DNA of 12,076 nucleotides from positions 1-12,076 of the forward strand of contig JAXDMN010000427.1 in NCBI GenBank assembly GCA_034666045.1, in the 5' to 3' direction. Made by a program: the position numbers and the translations under genes. The notes under the pieces are model-generated. The model was not told the origin of the DNA and made no database searches. It worked only from the letters and a program-made list of their open reading frames with translations. This document shows, piece after piece, positions 1-6,744 of the stretch. Each line of letters begins with the position of its first letter. Position 1 is the first letter of the stretch. The DNA comes from JAICTV01 sp034666045 (GTDB lineage Bacteria > Planctomycetota > Phycisphaerae > Tepidisphaerales > Tepidisphaeraceae).

Positions 1-689
1 GGCCGGATGAACCGTTTCAACAGCGACGACGGGCGCATCGTGCCGAAGAAGCGTTTTTCCACCTCCGCCGGCGTCATTTCCTCCTCCACCGCCAGCGCCG
101 CGAGGAACTGCTCGACGCCCTCCGATCGCGTCGGGCCGACCAGGACGGAGTTGACGGTGACGCCGGTGCCCGCCGTCGTCTCGGCGATGCCGCGCGCGAC
201 CGCCACCTGCGCCGTCTTCGTCATGCCGTAGTGGATCATCTCCGCCGGAATCTGCACCGCCGATTCGCTCGAGATAAAAATGATTCGGCCCCAGTCGCGC
301 GCGAGAATCTTCGGCAGGTAATGCCGGCTGAGCCGCACGCCGCTCATCACGTTCGTCTCGAACATGCGCAGCCAGTCTTCGTCGGTGATGTCGACGAACG
401 CCTTGGGCTCGAAGACGCCCATGTTGTTCACGAGGATGTCGATGTCGGGCAACTGTCGCAGCAGTTCGCGTGTCCCCGCGGCGGACGAGAGATCGGCGGC
501 GACGCCGGTGACGTTCGCATTTTTTGTGTCGCGTTTCACCGCAGCGAGGGCAGCGTCGACGCGCTGCTGCGTCCGCCCATTCACCACGACGGCCGCCCCT
601 TCCGCGGCGAGGTGAATCGCGATCGCCAATCCGATGCCGGCGGTCGAACCGGTGACGAGCGCGCGTTTTCCCTGAAGTTGGAGATCCAT
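1..689 (-). CDS. SDR-family NAD(P)H-dependent oxidoreductase (3' end beyond window)
   Basis: This is a classical short-chain dehydrogenase/reductase, of which 229 residues are visible; the C-terminus lies off the left edge. The N-terminal nucleotide-binding motif TGSTAGIG is at residues 13-20. NGR at 37-39, after strand beta2, suggests NADP(H) preference. NNMG (88-91) and the tetrad N113, S141, Y154 and K158 (YGMTK) are all present, so the enzyme should be active. The last visible residues (SLLKRFIRP) match the substrate-loop region seen in FabG-like SDRs, where about 25-35 residues usually remain. The ATG at 689 lies 9 bases after the stop of the upstream hydrolase gene, with no good Shine-Dalgarno site, so translation is probably coupled. 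It is the third gene of the amidoligase operon and may oxidise or reduce a precursor or product of that pathway (inference). The substrate cannot be told from sequence. Confidence 0.93.
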   Translation of the reverse strand, partial: MDLQLQGKRALVTGSTAGIGLAIAIHLAAEGAAVVVNGRTQQRVDAALAAVKRDTKNANVTGVAADLSSAAGTRELLRQLPDIDILVNNMGVFEPKAFVDITDEDWLRMFETNVMSGVRLSRHYLPKILARDWGRIIFISSESAVQIPAEMIHYGMTKTAQVAVARGIAETTAGTGVTVNSVLVGPTRSEGVEQFLAALAVEEEMTPAEVEKRFFGTMRPSSLLKRFIR

Positions 690-698
690 GAATCGATG

Positions 699-1526
699 CT
701 ATGCCGACACGAGCTCACCCTCCACCGGCTTCGGCGCGGGAAAATGGCAATGCCGCCCGTGCTTCGTCATCGCGCGGAAGAGCGCGCGTTGCTGCGGATT
801 GTGCAGGAGGTATTCCGGGTGCCATTGCACGCCGACCACCAGCGGCAGCGATTCGTGCTCGATCGCCTGCACGATGCCGTTGCGATCGCGCGCCGAGACG
901 CGCATGCCGCGCCCGAGGCGGTCGATCGCCTGGCGGTGCAGCGCATTCACGCGCACCGGCCGGCGGCCGAGCACGTTCGACAGGCAAGAATCTTTCTCCA
1001 CCGTGATCCGCTTGCGCGGCAGGATCGTGCGGATCTCCGGGTCTTCGGTGTACAGCCCGGCCAGGCCCTGGTGCAGCGTGCCGCCGAAGTAGACGTTGAT
1101 GAGCTGCTCGCCGCGGCAGATGCCGAGGATCGGCAGGCGTCGCCGCACCGCCTGGTCGATCAGTTTCATCTCCAGCTCGTCGCGCGCCGCGTTCTGTCCG
1201 GTCGTGACCGGCGCGGCGGCGAGTTTTCGCAGGAGCCAGATGAGCGGGAAAAGAATCAATCCGACGAGCCAGCGCGACGCCGGCTCGTCCGGCTTTTTCT
1301 TTTCGGTGACGTGCAACAGCTCCTGCCCGTACAGCTTCGGATCGACATCCGCGCCGCCGCCGATGATCAGGCCGTTCAATCCATCGATCGCGCGCGGCCT
1401 TCGCGGCGTGATGCGGACGGCGTGCCCTCCGGCGAGCCAGACGGCGAATCGCGTGAACCACCACGCCGCGCCGCCGCCGCGATCCGGACCGGTTACCGCG
1501 ATGATGGGCCGTTTGCCGCTCGTCAT
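699..1526 (-). CDS. Class I glutamine amidotransferase-like gamma-glutamyl hydrolase (peptidase C26, PuuD-like)
   Basis: A 275-residue protein of the gamma-glutamyl-GABA hydrolase/folylpolyglutamate hydrolase family, which cleaves gamma-glutamyl amide bonds. The family pattern is complete: GGGADVDP (56-63), the nucleophile elbow GICRGEQLINV with Cys137, VNALHRQAI (193-201), and the charge-relay motif QWHPEYL with His236 and Glu238. Between the GGGADVDPKLYGQE region and the RDELE helix there is an atypical stretch (about 76-110) containing the hydrophobic segment WLVGLILFPLIWLL (86-99). This could be a membrane-contacting helix or a lid. The ATG at 1526 overlaps the stop of the amidoligase gene (ATGA), which fixes the start; an ATG 33 bases upstream would lie inside that gene. 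The pairing suggests the enzyme trims or recycles the amide product of the upstream ligase (inference). A true PuuD role in putrescine catabolism is not supported by the neighbours. Confidence 0.9.
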   Translation of the reverse strand: MTSGKRPIIAVTGPDRGGGAAWWFTRFAVWLAGGHAVRITPRRPRAIDGLNGLIIGGGADVDPKLYGQELLHVTEKKKPDEPASRWLVGLILFPLIWLLRKLAAAPVTTGQNAARDELEMKLIDQAVRRRLPILGICRGEQLINVYFGGTLHQGLAGLYTEDPEIRTILPRKRITVEKDSCLSNVLGRRPVRVNALHRQAIDRLGRGMRVSARDRNGIVQAIEHESLPLVVGVQWHPEYLLHNPQQRALFRAMTKHGRHCHFPAPKPVEGELVSA

Positions 1527-2533
1527 GCCTCGATGTATCCCTCGAGCAGCGCCGGCCACTTGTCGACGAACGGCTTGAACGATTTGCGGTCCGCGTCGAG
1601 ATACTCGCGCGACATCTCCGCCAGCAGCCGCGGATCATTCGCCAGCCGCTCGACCGCCACCCAGGTGTTCCACTCGTGCGCCACACGCCAATCCGCCTCG
1701 TCGAGCATGCAGTTGGGCAACCGATAATGGAACGCCGGCCGCGGCTTGACCAGGTGCGGATCTTCGACGCGGCTCATCACCCGCGCGTCGTCGAGATGCG
1801 CCAGCACCGGCAGCATGTCGAGCGGGCGATTGCGCGTCGGATTGTGCTCGAGATAATCGTCGATCAGCCGCTGGCGCGACGCCGGATAATCCGCCTGAAG
1901 GATCAGTCGCGCGTATTCATCCGGGAACGCGTTGATGTACGGGCTCACCCGCCGCGTCAGGTCCACTTCCGCCCGCTCCTTCATCCACGGATAGAGCAGC
2001 AGAAACGCGCGGAGAAAATCGCGGATCACCCCGGCGTCGTCGGTCGGCAGTTCCGGGTTGATGTGAAACCCGAAGGCGTACAGGATCGACGCCCGCGTTC
2101 CCTTCGCCCGCGCTGCCTGCAACCGCTCGCGCAGATCGTCCAGGCGATCCAGTTGATCGATCGGAATCGGCGGCGTGCCGATCTCGATCGGGACCAGCGT
2201 CGAGAACGTGTCGAGCAGCGCTTTCTCGAGCCACTCCGTGTCGGTTTTATCCGGGTCGATGCCGATCGCGCGCAGCGGTTTCTCGTACTTCTTGTCCTTC
2301 AGCAGCGACGCGTCGATCTCCACCGAAAAATCGCCGAGCTCCGTGCGCACGATGTGCTCGAACGTGCTGCGCACGAGGTGCTCGCCGCCGAAGACGTCGC
2401 TGACGATGCGCGCGGAAGTCTTGATGTCCGGCCCGGCGAATTCGAACTCGAAGCCCGCGCGGCGCACGCGGCCGTCTGTCGTGTGCATCACGGGCGGGAG
2501 GCAGAATTGGCTGGACCGTCCGCTGGTCGTCAT
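1523..2533 (-). CDS. Amidoligase-like enzyme (COOH-NH2 ligase fold, Amidoligase_2 type)
   Basis: A 336-residue protein that I place in the putative amidoligase family (Pfam Amidoligase_2), distant relatives of glutamine synthetase and gamma-glutamyl-cysteine ligase predicted to form amide bonds using ATP. Visible family marks are the N-terminal RRAGFEFEF (24-32, acidic metal/ATP ligands E29 and E31), FSVEIDASL (69-77, D74), PIEIGTPP (115-122, E117) and the GFHINPE strand (155-161, where related enzymes have G-H-H or G-x-H-x-H). The C-terminal half holds SPYIN and a helix-rich region ending in WNTWVAVERL. No signal peptide or membrane segment is seen, so it is cytoplasmic. A strong site GGAGGAG seven bases before the ATG at 2533 decides the start; the ATG at 2554 lies upstream of that site. 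It is the first gene of the operon. Amidoligase genes next to glutamine-amidotransferase-like hydrolases have been described by comparative genomics. The substrates are unknown. Confidence 0.8.
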   Translation of the reverse strand: MTTSGRSSQFCLPPVMHTTDGRVRRAGFEFEFAGPDIKTSARIVSDVFGGEHLVRSTFEHIVRTELGDFSVEIDASLLKDKKYEKPLRAIGIDPDKTDTEWLEKALLDTFSTLVPIEIGTPPIPIDQLDRLDDLRERLQAARAKGTRASILYAFGFHINPELPTDDAGVIRDFLRAFLLLYPWMKERAEVDLTRRVSPYINAFPDEYARLILQADYPASRQRLIDDYLEHNPTRNRPLDMLPVLAHLDDARVMSRVEDPHLVKPRPAFHYRLPNCMLDEADWRVAHEWNTWVAVERLANDPRLLAEMSREYLDADRKSFKPFVDKWPALLEGYIEA

Positions 2534-2702
2534 AAAAGGGCTCCTCCGCCCCATTTACCGAAAGTGCGGCGGGCGATGCAGCGCCGGAAAAGGGCGGAAT
2601 TCGCTGATTGCCGGAACCGCGCGCCGGCCGCTATGGTGACCGACTGCGGGCTATTTGTACGCGCGCCAGCCGCGCGCTGCTTTTTCTGTGCGGGCATCTG
2701 TT
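2534..2702. promoter_or_regulatory. Divergent intergenic region between amidoligase operon and hybrid kinase
   Basis: This 169-base gap separates two divergent transcription units and must hold both promoters. On the plus strand a weak sigma-70-like pair is visible: TTGCCG at 2608-2613 and TATGGT at 2632-2637, 18 bases apart. I see no convincing -35/-10 pair for the minus-strand operon and no clear operator palindrome. If the kinase starts at TTG 2655 rather than GTG 2703, the gap is 121 bases. Confidence 0.35.
2541..2547 (-). promoter_or_regulatory. Shine-Dalgarno site of the amidoligase gene
   Basis: On the minus strand GGAGGAG stands 7 bases before the ATG at 2533. It is one of the strongest ribosome binding sites in the window. 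It shows that translation begins at 2533 and not at the in-frame ATG at 2554, for which this site would lie inside the coding sequence. Confidence 0.8.
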
Positions 2703-5036
2703 GTGACAAGCAACGCGAACCCGTCGCCAATTCCTCGCGACCCGCTCGCTGCCTTACTCGATGGCAGCGCCGATGGATTCTGCGCGCTCGATCACGTCGC
2801 CCGCTACCTCTACGTGAACGCCGAGGCGGTGCGCATCCTCGGCCGCCCGCGCGACGAGCTGCTGCACCAGGCGGCGTTGAGCACTTTCCCGGACGATGAC
2901 GACAACGACGTCGCCCACAGCGCCGTGCGCCGCGCCTTCGAGCAGCGCGTGCCGGTCGAATTCCGCCTCGATTGCGCGCGGCTGAGCGAGTCGTTCGAAT
3001 GTCGCGCCGTCCCGTCGCCCGACGGCGTCTCGCTGCACTTCCGCCGCGTCCCCGGCAGCTACCGAGAGCGGCACGATGACATGCGCACCAGCGCCGAGCT
3101 GCTGACCGCGATCGGCGAAGCCGCCCCCGATTTTGTCTGGGTCACCAACGCCGTCGGCGACGTGCTCTACGTCAACCGCCGCTGGATCGAATACACCGGC
3201 CTCACCGCCGAACAGACCGACCGCCGCGGCTACGTGAAGACGATCCACCCGGTCGACCTGCCGCGCTTTCTCAATGACGTCGAGTACGCCCAGCGCGCCG
3301 GCAGCGCCATCGAAGGCGAGTTCCGCTACCGCCGCCACGACGGCGAATATCGCTGGTTCTGGGTCCGCTCGACGCCGCTCAAGGACGTCGACGGCAACCT
3401 GCATCGCCGCGTCGGCGTCGCCGTCGACATTGACGATCGCCGCGCCGCCGAGCAGGCGCGCAAGGACGCCGAGCAAGCCCTGCGCGACAGCGAAGCCAAG
3501 TACCGCACGCTGACCGACGCCGTCGGCTCGCTCATGTGGATGAGCGACGCGGAAGGGCGGCTGCGCTTCTACAACCGCCGCTGGGACGAATTTCTCGCCG
3601 GCGACGCGTCAGCGATTCTCGAACTCGGCTGGAAAGACCTCGTCCATCCGGACGATCTCCCCACCGTCATCCGCGAGCGCACCGCCGCACTCGCCGAGGG
3701 GCGCGAGTATGCGATGGAACATCGCCTCCGCCGTCACGACGGACAATATCGCTGGCACCTCACGCGCATCGTCCCTCACAAGGACGCCGACGGAAAAATC
3801 GTCAACTGGTTCGGCACCGCCGCCGATATTCACGATCTGAAGATGGCCGAAGAGGCCGTGCTTCACGCGAAGGCGGACGCCGAGCACGCCAACAAGGCGA
3901 AGGATCAGTTCCTCGCCGTCCTCTCACACGAGCTGCGCACGCCGCTCACGCCCGTCGTGATGACCGTCGCCGCCATGGAGATGGAGCGCACGCTCTCGCC
4001 GCAGATGCGCGAGGACCTCGCGATGATCCGGCGCAACATCGAGCTCGAAACGAAGCTGATCGACGACCTGCTCGACGTGACGCGCATCGCCAACGGCAAG
4101 CTCCGCCTCCAGCCGCGCGCCGCCGACGTTCATGCGCTGCTGAAGAACGTCCTCGAGATGCTCCGCGCGGATGTGAACGACAAGGAGATCAGAACCAGGG
4201 GCGACTTCGCCGCCGCCGATCCGCGCATCTTCGGCGATCCGGCCCGCTTGCAGCAGGTCTTCTGGAACCTGATCAAGAACGCGATCAAGTTCACGCCGAA
4301 GCACGGCACCGTCACCATTCGCTCCTGGAACGAGGGCGAGCGCCTCGTCTGCGTCGAAGTGCTCGACACCGGCGCCGGCATCGAGCCCTCCGTCCTGCCG
4401 CGCATCTTCAACGCCTTCGACCAGGGCGAGCAAACCATCACGCGCCAGTTCGGCGGACTCGGTCTCGGGCTGGCGATTTCGAAAGCGCTGACCGAATTGC
4501 ACGGCGGAACCATCCGCGTCGACAGCGAAGGCAAGGGCAAGGGCGCCCGCTTCACCGTCGAGCTGCCGATCCGCGCACCGGTCGAGCGCATGGTCGACCA
4601 GATCCAGCCGATGGGTCCGTCCGCCGGCGCGGGGCCGCGACCGCGCATCCTCCTCGTCGAAGATCATCTCGACACGCAGCGCACGCTCTGCCGGCTGCTC
4701 GAAGAGCGCGGCTTCGAGATGCTCGTCGCCGGCAGCGTCGCCGCCGCACTCGCGACCCTCGCCGCCGCCCCGGTGGACCTCATCCTCAGCGACATCGGCC
4801 TGCCCGATGCGACCGGCTACGAGCTGATGCGTAAGGTGCGCGCCAGCTACGAAATCCCCGGGATCGCCGTCAGCGGGTTCGGCATGGACGGCGACCTCAA
4901 GTCCAGCCAGGACGCCGGTTTCGCCGCCCACCTGACCAAGCCGGTCGACATGCAGCACCTCGACAGCACGATCCGATCGCTTCTCCGCGTTCCTGCAACG
5001 CAATCACCCGCCGCAAGCGCCCCCGCGGTCCGCTGA
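2703..5036 (+). CDS. Soluble hybrid sensor histidine kinase (PAS-PAS-PAS-HisKA-HATPase-REC)
   Basis: A 777-residue cytoplasmic sensor kinase with no membrane helix or signal peptide. Three PAS domains lie at about 14-115, 133-248 and 264-380. PAS2 and PAS3 are PAS_3-type, each with the H/DG-EYRW- or DGQYRW-like core and a closing GVAVDIDDR or GTAADIHDL. The HisKA dimerisation helix follows with the phosphoacceptor His409 in LSHELRTPLTP. The ATPase domain (about 512-622) has the N box WNLIKNAIKF (N526), the G1 box DTGAGIE (D555) and the G2 box GGLGLGLAIS. A C-terminal receiver (about 647-760) has acidic residues E653 and D654, phosphoacceptor D697 in LSDIGLPD, and K746 in LTKPVD. All catalytic residues are intact. 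There is no DNA-binding output, so phosphate probably passes to a phosphotransfer protein elsewhere. The start is uncertain: TTG 2655, GTG 2688 and GTG 2703 are in frame and none has a Shine-Dalgarno site. I prefer 2703, just before PAS1. Confidence 0.93.
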   Translation: MTSNANPSPIPRDPLAALLDGSADGFCALDHVARYLYVNAEAVRILGRPRDELLHQAALSTFPDDDDNDVAHSAVRRAFEQRVPVEFRLDCARLSESFECRAVPSPDGVSLHFRRVPGSYRERHDDMRTSAELLTAIGEAAPDFVWVTNAVGDVLYVNRRWIEYTGLTAEQTDRRGYVKTIHPVDLPRFLNDVEYAQRAGSAIEGEFRYRRHDGEYRWFWVRSTPLKDVDGNLHRRVGVAVDIDDRRAAEQARKDAEQALRDSEAKYRTLTDAVGSLMWMSDAEGRLRFYNRRWDEFLAGDASAILELGWKDLVHPDDLPTVIRERTAALAEGREYAMEHRLRRHDGQYRWHLTRIVPHKDADGKIVNWFGTAADIHDLKMAEEAVLHAKADAEHANKAKDQFLAVLSHELRTPLTPVVMTVAAMEMERTLSPQMREDLAMIRRNIELETKLIDDLLDVTRIANGKLRLQPRAADVHALLKNVLEMLRADVNDKEIRTRGDFAAADPRIFGDPARLQQVFWNLIKNAIKFTPKHGTVTIRSWNEGERLVCVEVLDTGAGIEPSVLPRIFNAFDQGEQTITRQFGGLGLGLAISKALTELHGGTIRVDSEGKGKGARFTVELPIRAPVERMVDQIQPMGPSAGAGPRPRILLVEDHLDTQRTLCRLLEERGFEMLVAGSVAAALATLAAAPVDLILSDIGLPDATGYELMRKVRASYEIPGIAVSGFGMDGDLKSSQDAGFAAHLTKPVDMQHLDSTIRSLLRVPATQSPAASAPAVR

Positions 5037-5074
5037 AGAAGGTCGAGTTGCGTCCTCCCTCGCCCCGGTACGCC

Positions 5075-5097
5075 GGGGAGAGGGCAGGGGAGAGGGG
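5075..5097 (+). other. Potential G-quadruplex motif, left arm
   Basis: Four runs of 4, 3, 4 and 4 guanines are separated by loops AGA, CA and AGA. This satisfies the usual G3+N1-7 rule with very short loops. It lies on the plus strand, the coding strand of both flanking genes. Confidence 0.6.
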
Positions 5098-5184
5098 TGA
5101 GCCGCGCTCCACGACGATGATCGCTCGATTCGCCGATCGGCGCCGCATCCGAATCGAACGGTGTGCGGCTCCACGCGCACCTGA

Positions 5185-5207
5185 CCCCTCTCCCCAACCC
5201 TCTCCCC
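5185..5207 (-). other. Potential G-quadruplex motif, right arm
   Basis: This is the mirror of the left-arm motif, on the opposite strand: guanine runs of 4, 3, 4 and 4 with loops AGA, TT and AGA when read on the minus strand. Only the central loop differs from the left copy, and all G-runs are kept. Confidence 0.6.
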
Positions 5208-5276
5208 GGCGTACCGGGAAGAGGGAGAAGACTGCGCAAACGCCCCAAGGAATCCGCCTGCCCGCTTGCAGTAAAG

Positions 5277-5305
5277 TGGAGCATCCCCTCCCGCCGACAT
5301 ATCAT
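5277..5305 (+). promoter_or_regulatory. Candidate promoter of the Bax inhibitor-1 gene
   Basis: A good -10 box TATCAT (5300-5305, five of six consensus bases) stands 28 bases before the start codon. The hexamer 17 bases upstream, TGGAGC (5277-5282), is a weak -35. The implied leader of about 20 bases contains the ribosome binding site AGGAG at 5322-5326. It lies just downstream of the palindromic element, which could insulate it from the kinase transcript. Confidence 0.35.
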
Positions 5306-5333
5306 TCGGCAGCTACCTCACAGGAGACCCACG

Positions 5334-6077
5334 ATGACCCAAGCTCCCAATCCCTTCGGCGGCACATTCGGCGGCGCCGGCCGCGACCAGCCGCTCGAAT
5401 ACGAATCGCGCGCCGACACCATGACCGTCTCGCGCTTCTTCAACACCGTCTACGCCTGGATGTGCGTCGGATTGGCCCTGACCGCGGTGGTCGGCTGGTA
5501 CGTCGCCTCCAGCGGGATGTACCAGACCATCTACGCCAGCAAGGGCGGCTACGTCGTGATCGCGCTGGTCGCGTTCGCCATCGCGTGGTACGCCCAATCG
5601 CAGGCGGGGCGGCTCAGCGTCGGCGTCGCGACCGGGTTGTTCCTGCTCTACTCGGCGATCATCGGCGCGCTGCTCTCCGGCATCTTCATCGTCTACCCCG
5701 CGCGCACGCTGGTGTCGGCCCTGGTGCTGACCGGCGGAACGTTCGGGGCGATGAGCGTGTACGGATTCGTCACCAAGCGCGATCTCAGCCGTATTGGCTC
5801 GATCGCGGTGATGCTTGCCTTCGGGTTCATCATCGCGTCGTTCGTGAACCTCTGGCTCGCCAGCAGCGCGCTCGATTGGGTGATCACCTACGCGATCCTC
5901 GTCCTGTTCATCATCATCACCGCGTGGGAAACGCAGCGGCTGCGCATGATCGCAACCGAGCTCGCCCATTCCCCGGAGATGGCCTCGCGCTACGCGATCA
6001 TGGGATCGCTCGTGCTCTACATCTCGTTCATCAACCTGTTCCTGTCGATCCTGCGGATCCTCGGCGATCGCCGGTGA
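5334..6077 (+). CDS. Bax inhibitor-1/YccA family membrane protein
   Basis: A 247-residue inner-membrane protein of the TMBIM/BI-1 family (bacterial YetJ, YbhL, YccA), whose studied members act as pH-sensitive calcium leaks or interact with FtsH. After a hydrophilic N-terminus of about 35 residues it shows seven hydrophobic helices, from FFNTVYAWMCVGLALTAVV to YAIMGSLVLYISFINLFLS. The family signature of the last helix (FINLFLSILRILG) and the AWETQRL motif after helix 6 are clear. Two residues are unusual: the usual Asp of the Y-D-x-Q motif is Glu199, and the usual Asp of LYLDFINLF is Ser231. In Bacillus YetJ these aspartates form the pH-sensing pair. AGGAG seven bases before the ATG at 5334 decides the start; in-frame codons further upstream run into the palindromic repeat. 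It is monocistronic, with its own candidate promoter and a strong terminator. Confidence 0.93.
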   Translation: MTQAPNPFGGTFGGAGRDQPLEYESRADTMTVSRFFNTVYAWMCVGLALTAVVGWYVASSGMYQTIYASKGGYVVIALVAFAIAWYAQSQAGRLSVGVATGLFLLYSAIIGALLSGIFIVYPARTLVSALVLTGGTFGAMSVYGFVTKRDLSRIGSIAVMLAFGFIIASFVNLWLASSALDWVITYAILVLFIIITAWETQRLRMIATELAHSPEMASRYAIMGSLVLYISFINLFLSILRILGDRR

Positions 6078-6119
6078 TGCGCGGATTACTAAAAAGTTAA
6101 TCTTCGCGGAAAGCAGTCC

Positions 6120-6157
6120 ATGAACCCCAGCGACCAATCGCCGGGGTTCATTTGTTT
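6120..6157 (+). terminator. Intrinsic terminator after the Bax inhibitor-1 gene
   Basis: ATGAACCCC (6120-6128) pairs perfectly with GGGGTTCAT (6143-6151). An inner GCG/CGC pair closes a six-base loop ACCAAT, and TTGTTT follows. The stem of nine pairs plus a T-rich tail is a good Rho-independent terminator. Its T-tail doubles as the possible -35 box of the next gene. Confidence 0.8.
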
Positions 6158-6180
6158 GCGGCACGCCCGCTCGCTAGATT
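6152..6180 (+). promoter_or_regulatory. Candidate promoter of the MarR-family gene
   Basis: TTGTTT (6152-6157) and TAGATT (6175-6180) are separated by exactly 17 bases. The -10 ends nine bases before the GTG start, so the transcript would begin at or within a few bases of the start codon. The -35 is weak (three of six). Confidence 0.45.
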
Positions 6181-6189
6181 GGCCGAATC

Positions 6190-6729
6190 GTGAAACGTGG
6201 GAAACCATCCATTGCGAGGACCAAGGCCGGCGGGGAAGACAGCGAAGCCCGCGCGGTGCTCGATTCGGTCCGCCTGATCGTCCAGACGCTGCGCATCAGC
6301 TCGCGCGCCGCCGAGCGCGACGTCGGCGTCAGCGCGGCGCAACTCTTCGTCCTGACCAAGCTCGCCGCGGCGAATGAACCGCTCAGCGTCGGCGAGCTCG
6401 CCCAGCGGACACTCACGCATCAGAGCTCGGTCTCCGTCGTCGTCCAAAAGCTTGAGCGGCAAGGCCTCGTCGTGCGCACGCGCGCCCCGGACGATGCCCG
6501 GCGCGTGGAGCTTTCCCTCACGCCCGCCGCCCGCACGATCCTGCGCAAAGCGCCGCAGGCGGCGCAGGACAAGATCCTCGACGCCGTCGCCGCCATGCCC
6601 GCCGCCCGCCGCAGGCAACTCGCCGACCTTCTCGGCGACCTCGCCCACCGCATCGGCGGCCAGCGCCGGCCCGCCATGCTCTTCGAAGACGAAAACCACG
6701 CCGCGCGCAAATCGAAACGCCAGTCCTGA
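6190..6729 (+). CDS. MarR-family winged-helix transcriptional regulator
   Basis: A 179-residue DNA-binding regulator. The core follows the MarR layout: an N-terminal dimerisation helix (about 20-45), then the winged helix-turn-helix. LSVGELAQRTLTHQSSVSVV (about 65-84) contains the recognition helix, and the wing is formed by GLVVRTRAPDDARRVELSLT. C-terminal helices complete the dimer interface. A basic tail (RKSKRQS) is extra. The arginine-aspartate pair in the wing (DDARR) is the usual DNA-contacting signature. The GTG start at 6190 has no Shine-Dalgarno site and lies directly after a -10-like box, so the message may be leaderless. The regulator's ligand and targets are not evident. Neighbours on either side are separated by terminators, so it may regulate itself or distant genes. 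Confidence 0.92.
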   Translation: MKRGKPSIARTKAGGEDSEARAVLDSVRLIVQTLRISSRAAERDVGVSAAQLFVLTKLAAANEPLSVGELAQRTLTHQSSVSVVVQKLERQGLVVRTRAPDDARRVELSLTPAARTILRKAPQAAQDKILDAVAAMPAARRRQLADLLGDLAHRIGGQRRPAMLFEDENHAARKSKRQS

Positions 6730-6744
6730 TCAGGGAATTAGCGC

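Larger units (their letters stand above)
5055..5227. repeat. REPIN-like long imperfect palindrome (two 47-base inverted arms)
   Basis: Arms 5055-5101 and 5181-5227 are inverted copies matching at 42 of 47 positions. Each arm holds its own hairpin. In the left arm CCCTC pairs with GAGGG and CCCCGG with CCGGGG around the loop TACG (5057-5084). The spacer contains an inner perfect inverted repeat, TCGATTCG at 5125-5132 and CGAATCGA at 5150-5157, with the same centre of symmetry (5141) as the arms, so the whole element reads as one dyad. Short C/G-rich palindromes of this kind are known as dispersed repeats (REP/REPIN or MITE-like) in many high-GC bacteria. No target-site duplication is visible and no transposase is nearby. 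It fills most of the 297-base gap between the kinase and the Bax inhibitor gene and may also terminate or stabilise transcripts. Confidence 0.8.

Noticed and set aside
231..1727. Long plus-strand open frame of about 498 codons
   Set aside because: It lies opposite the SDR, C26 hydrolase and amidoligase genes and is rich in Arg/His/Asp/Ala without any domain, typical of the antisense frame of high-GC genes.
1676..2899. Plus-strand open frame of about 407 codons running into the kinase
   Set aside because: It is antisense to the amidoligase gene, has arginine-rich low-complexity translation and crosses the divergent control region.
3536..4834. Plus-strand open frame of about 432 codons inside the kinase
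   Set aside because: A +1 frame shadow of the hybrid kinase with Arg-rich nonsense translation; the kinase frame has all expected motifs.
5048..5305. Short open frames on both strands within the kinase-Bax inhibitor gap
   Set aside because: They consist mostly of repeat arms translated as Pro/Arg/Gly strings and show no start signals or conserved pattern.
5163..5333. Upstream in-frame extension of the Bax inhibitor-1 gene
   Set aside because: The extension would translate the palindromic repeat. The ATG at 5334 has a proper AGGAG site, and family members begin near there.
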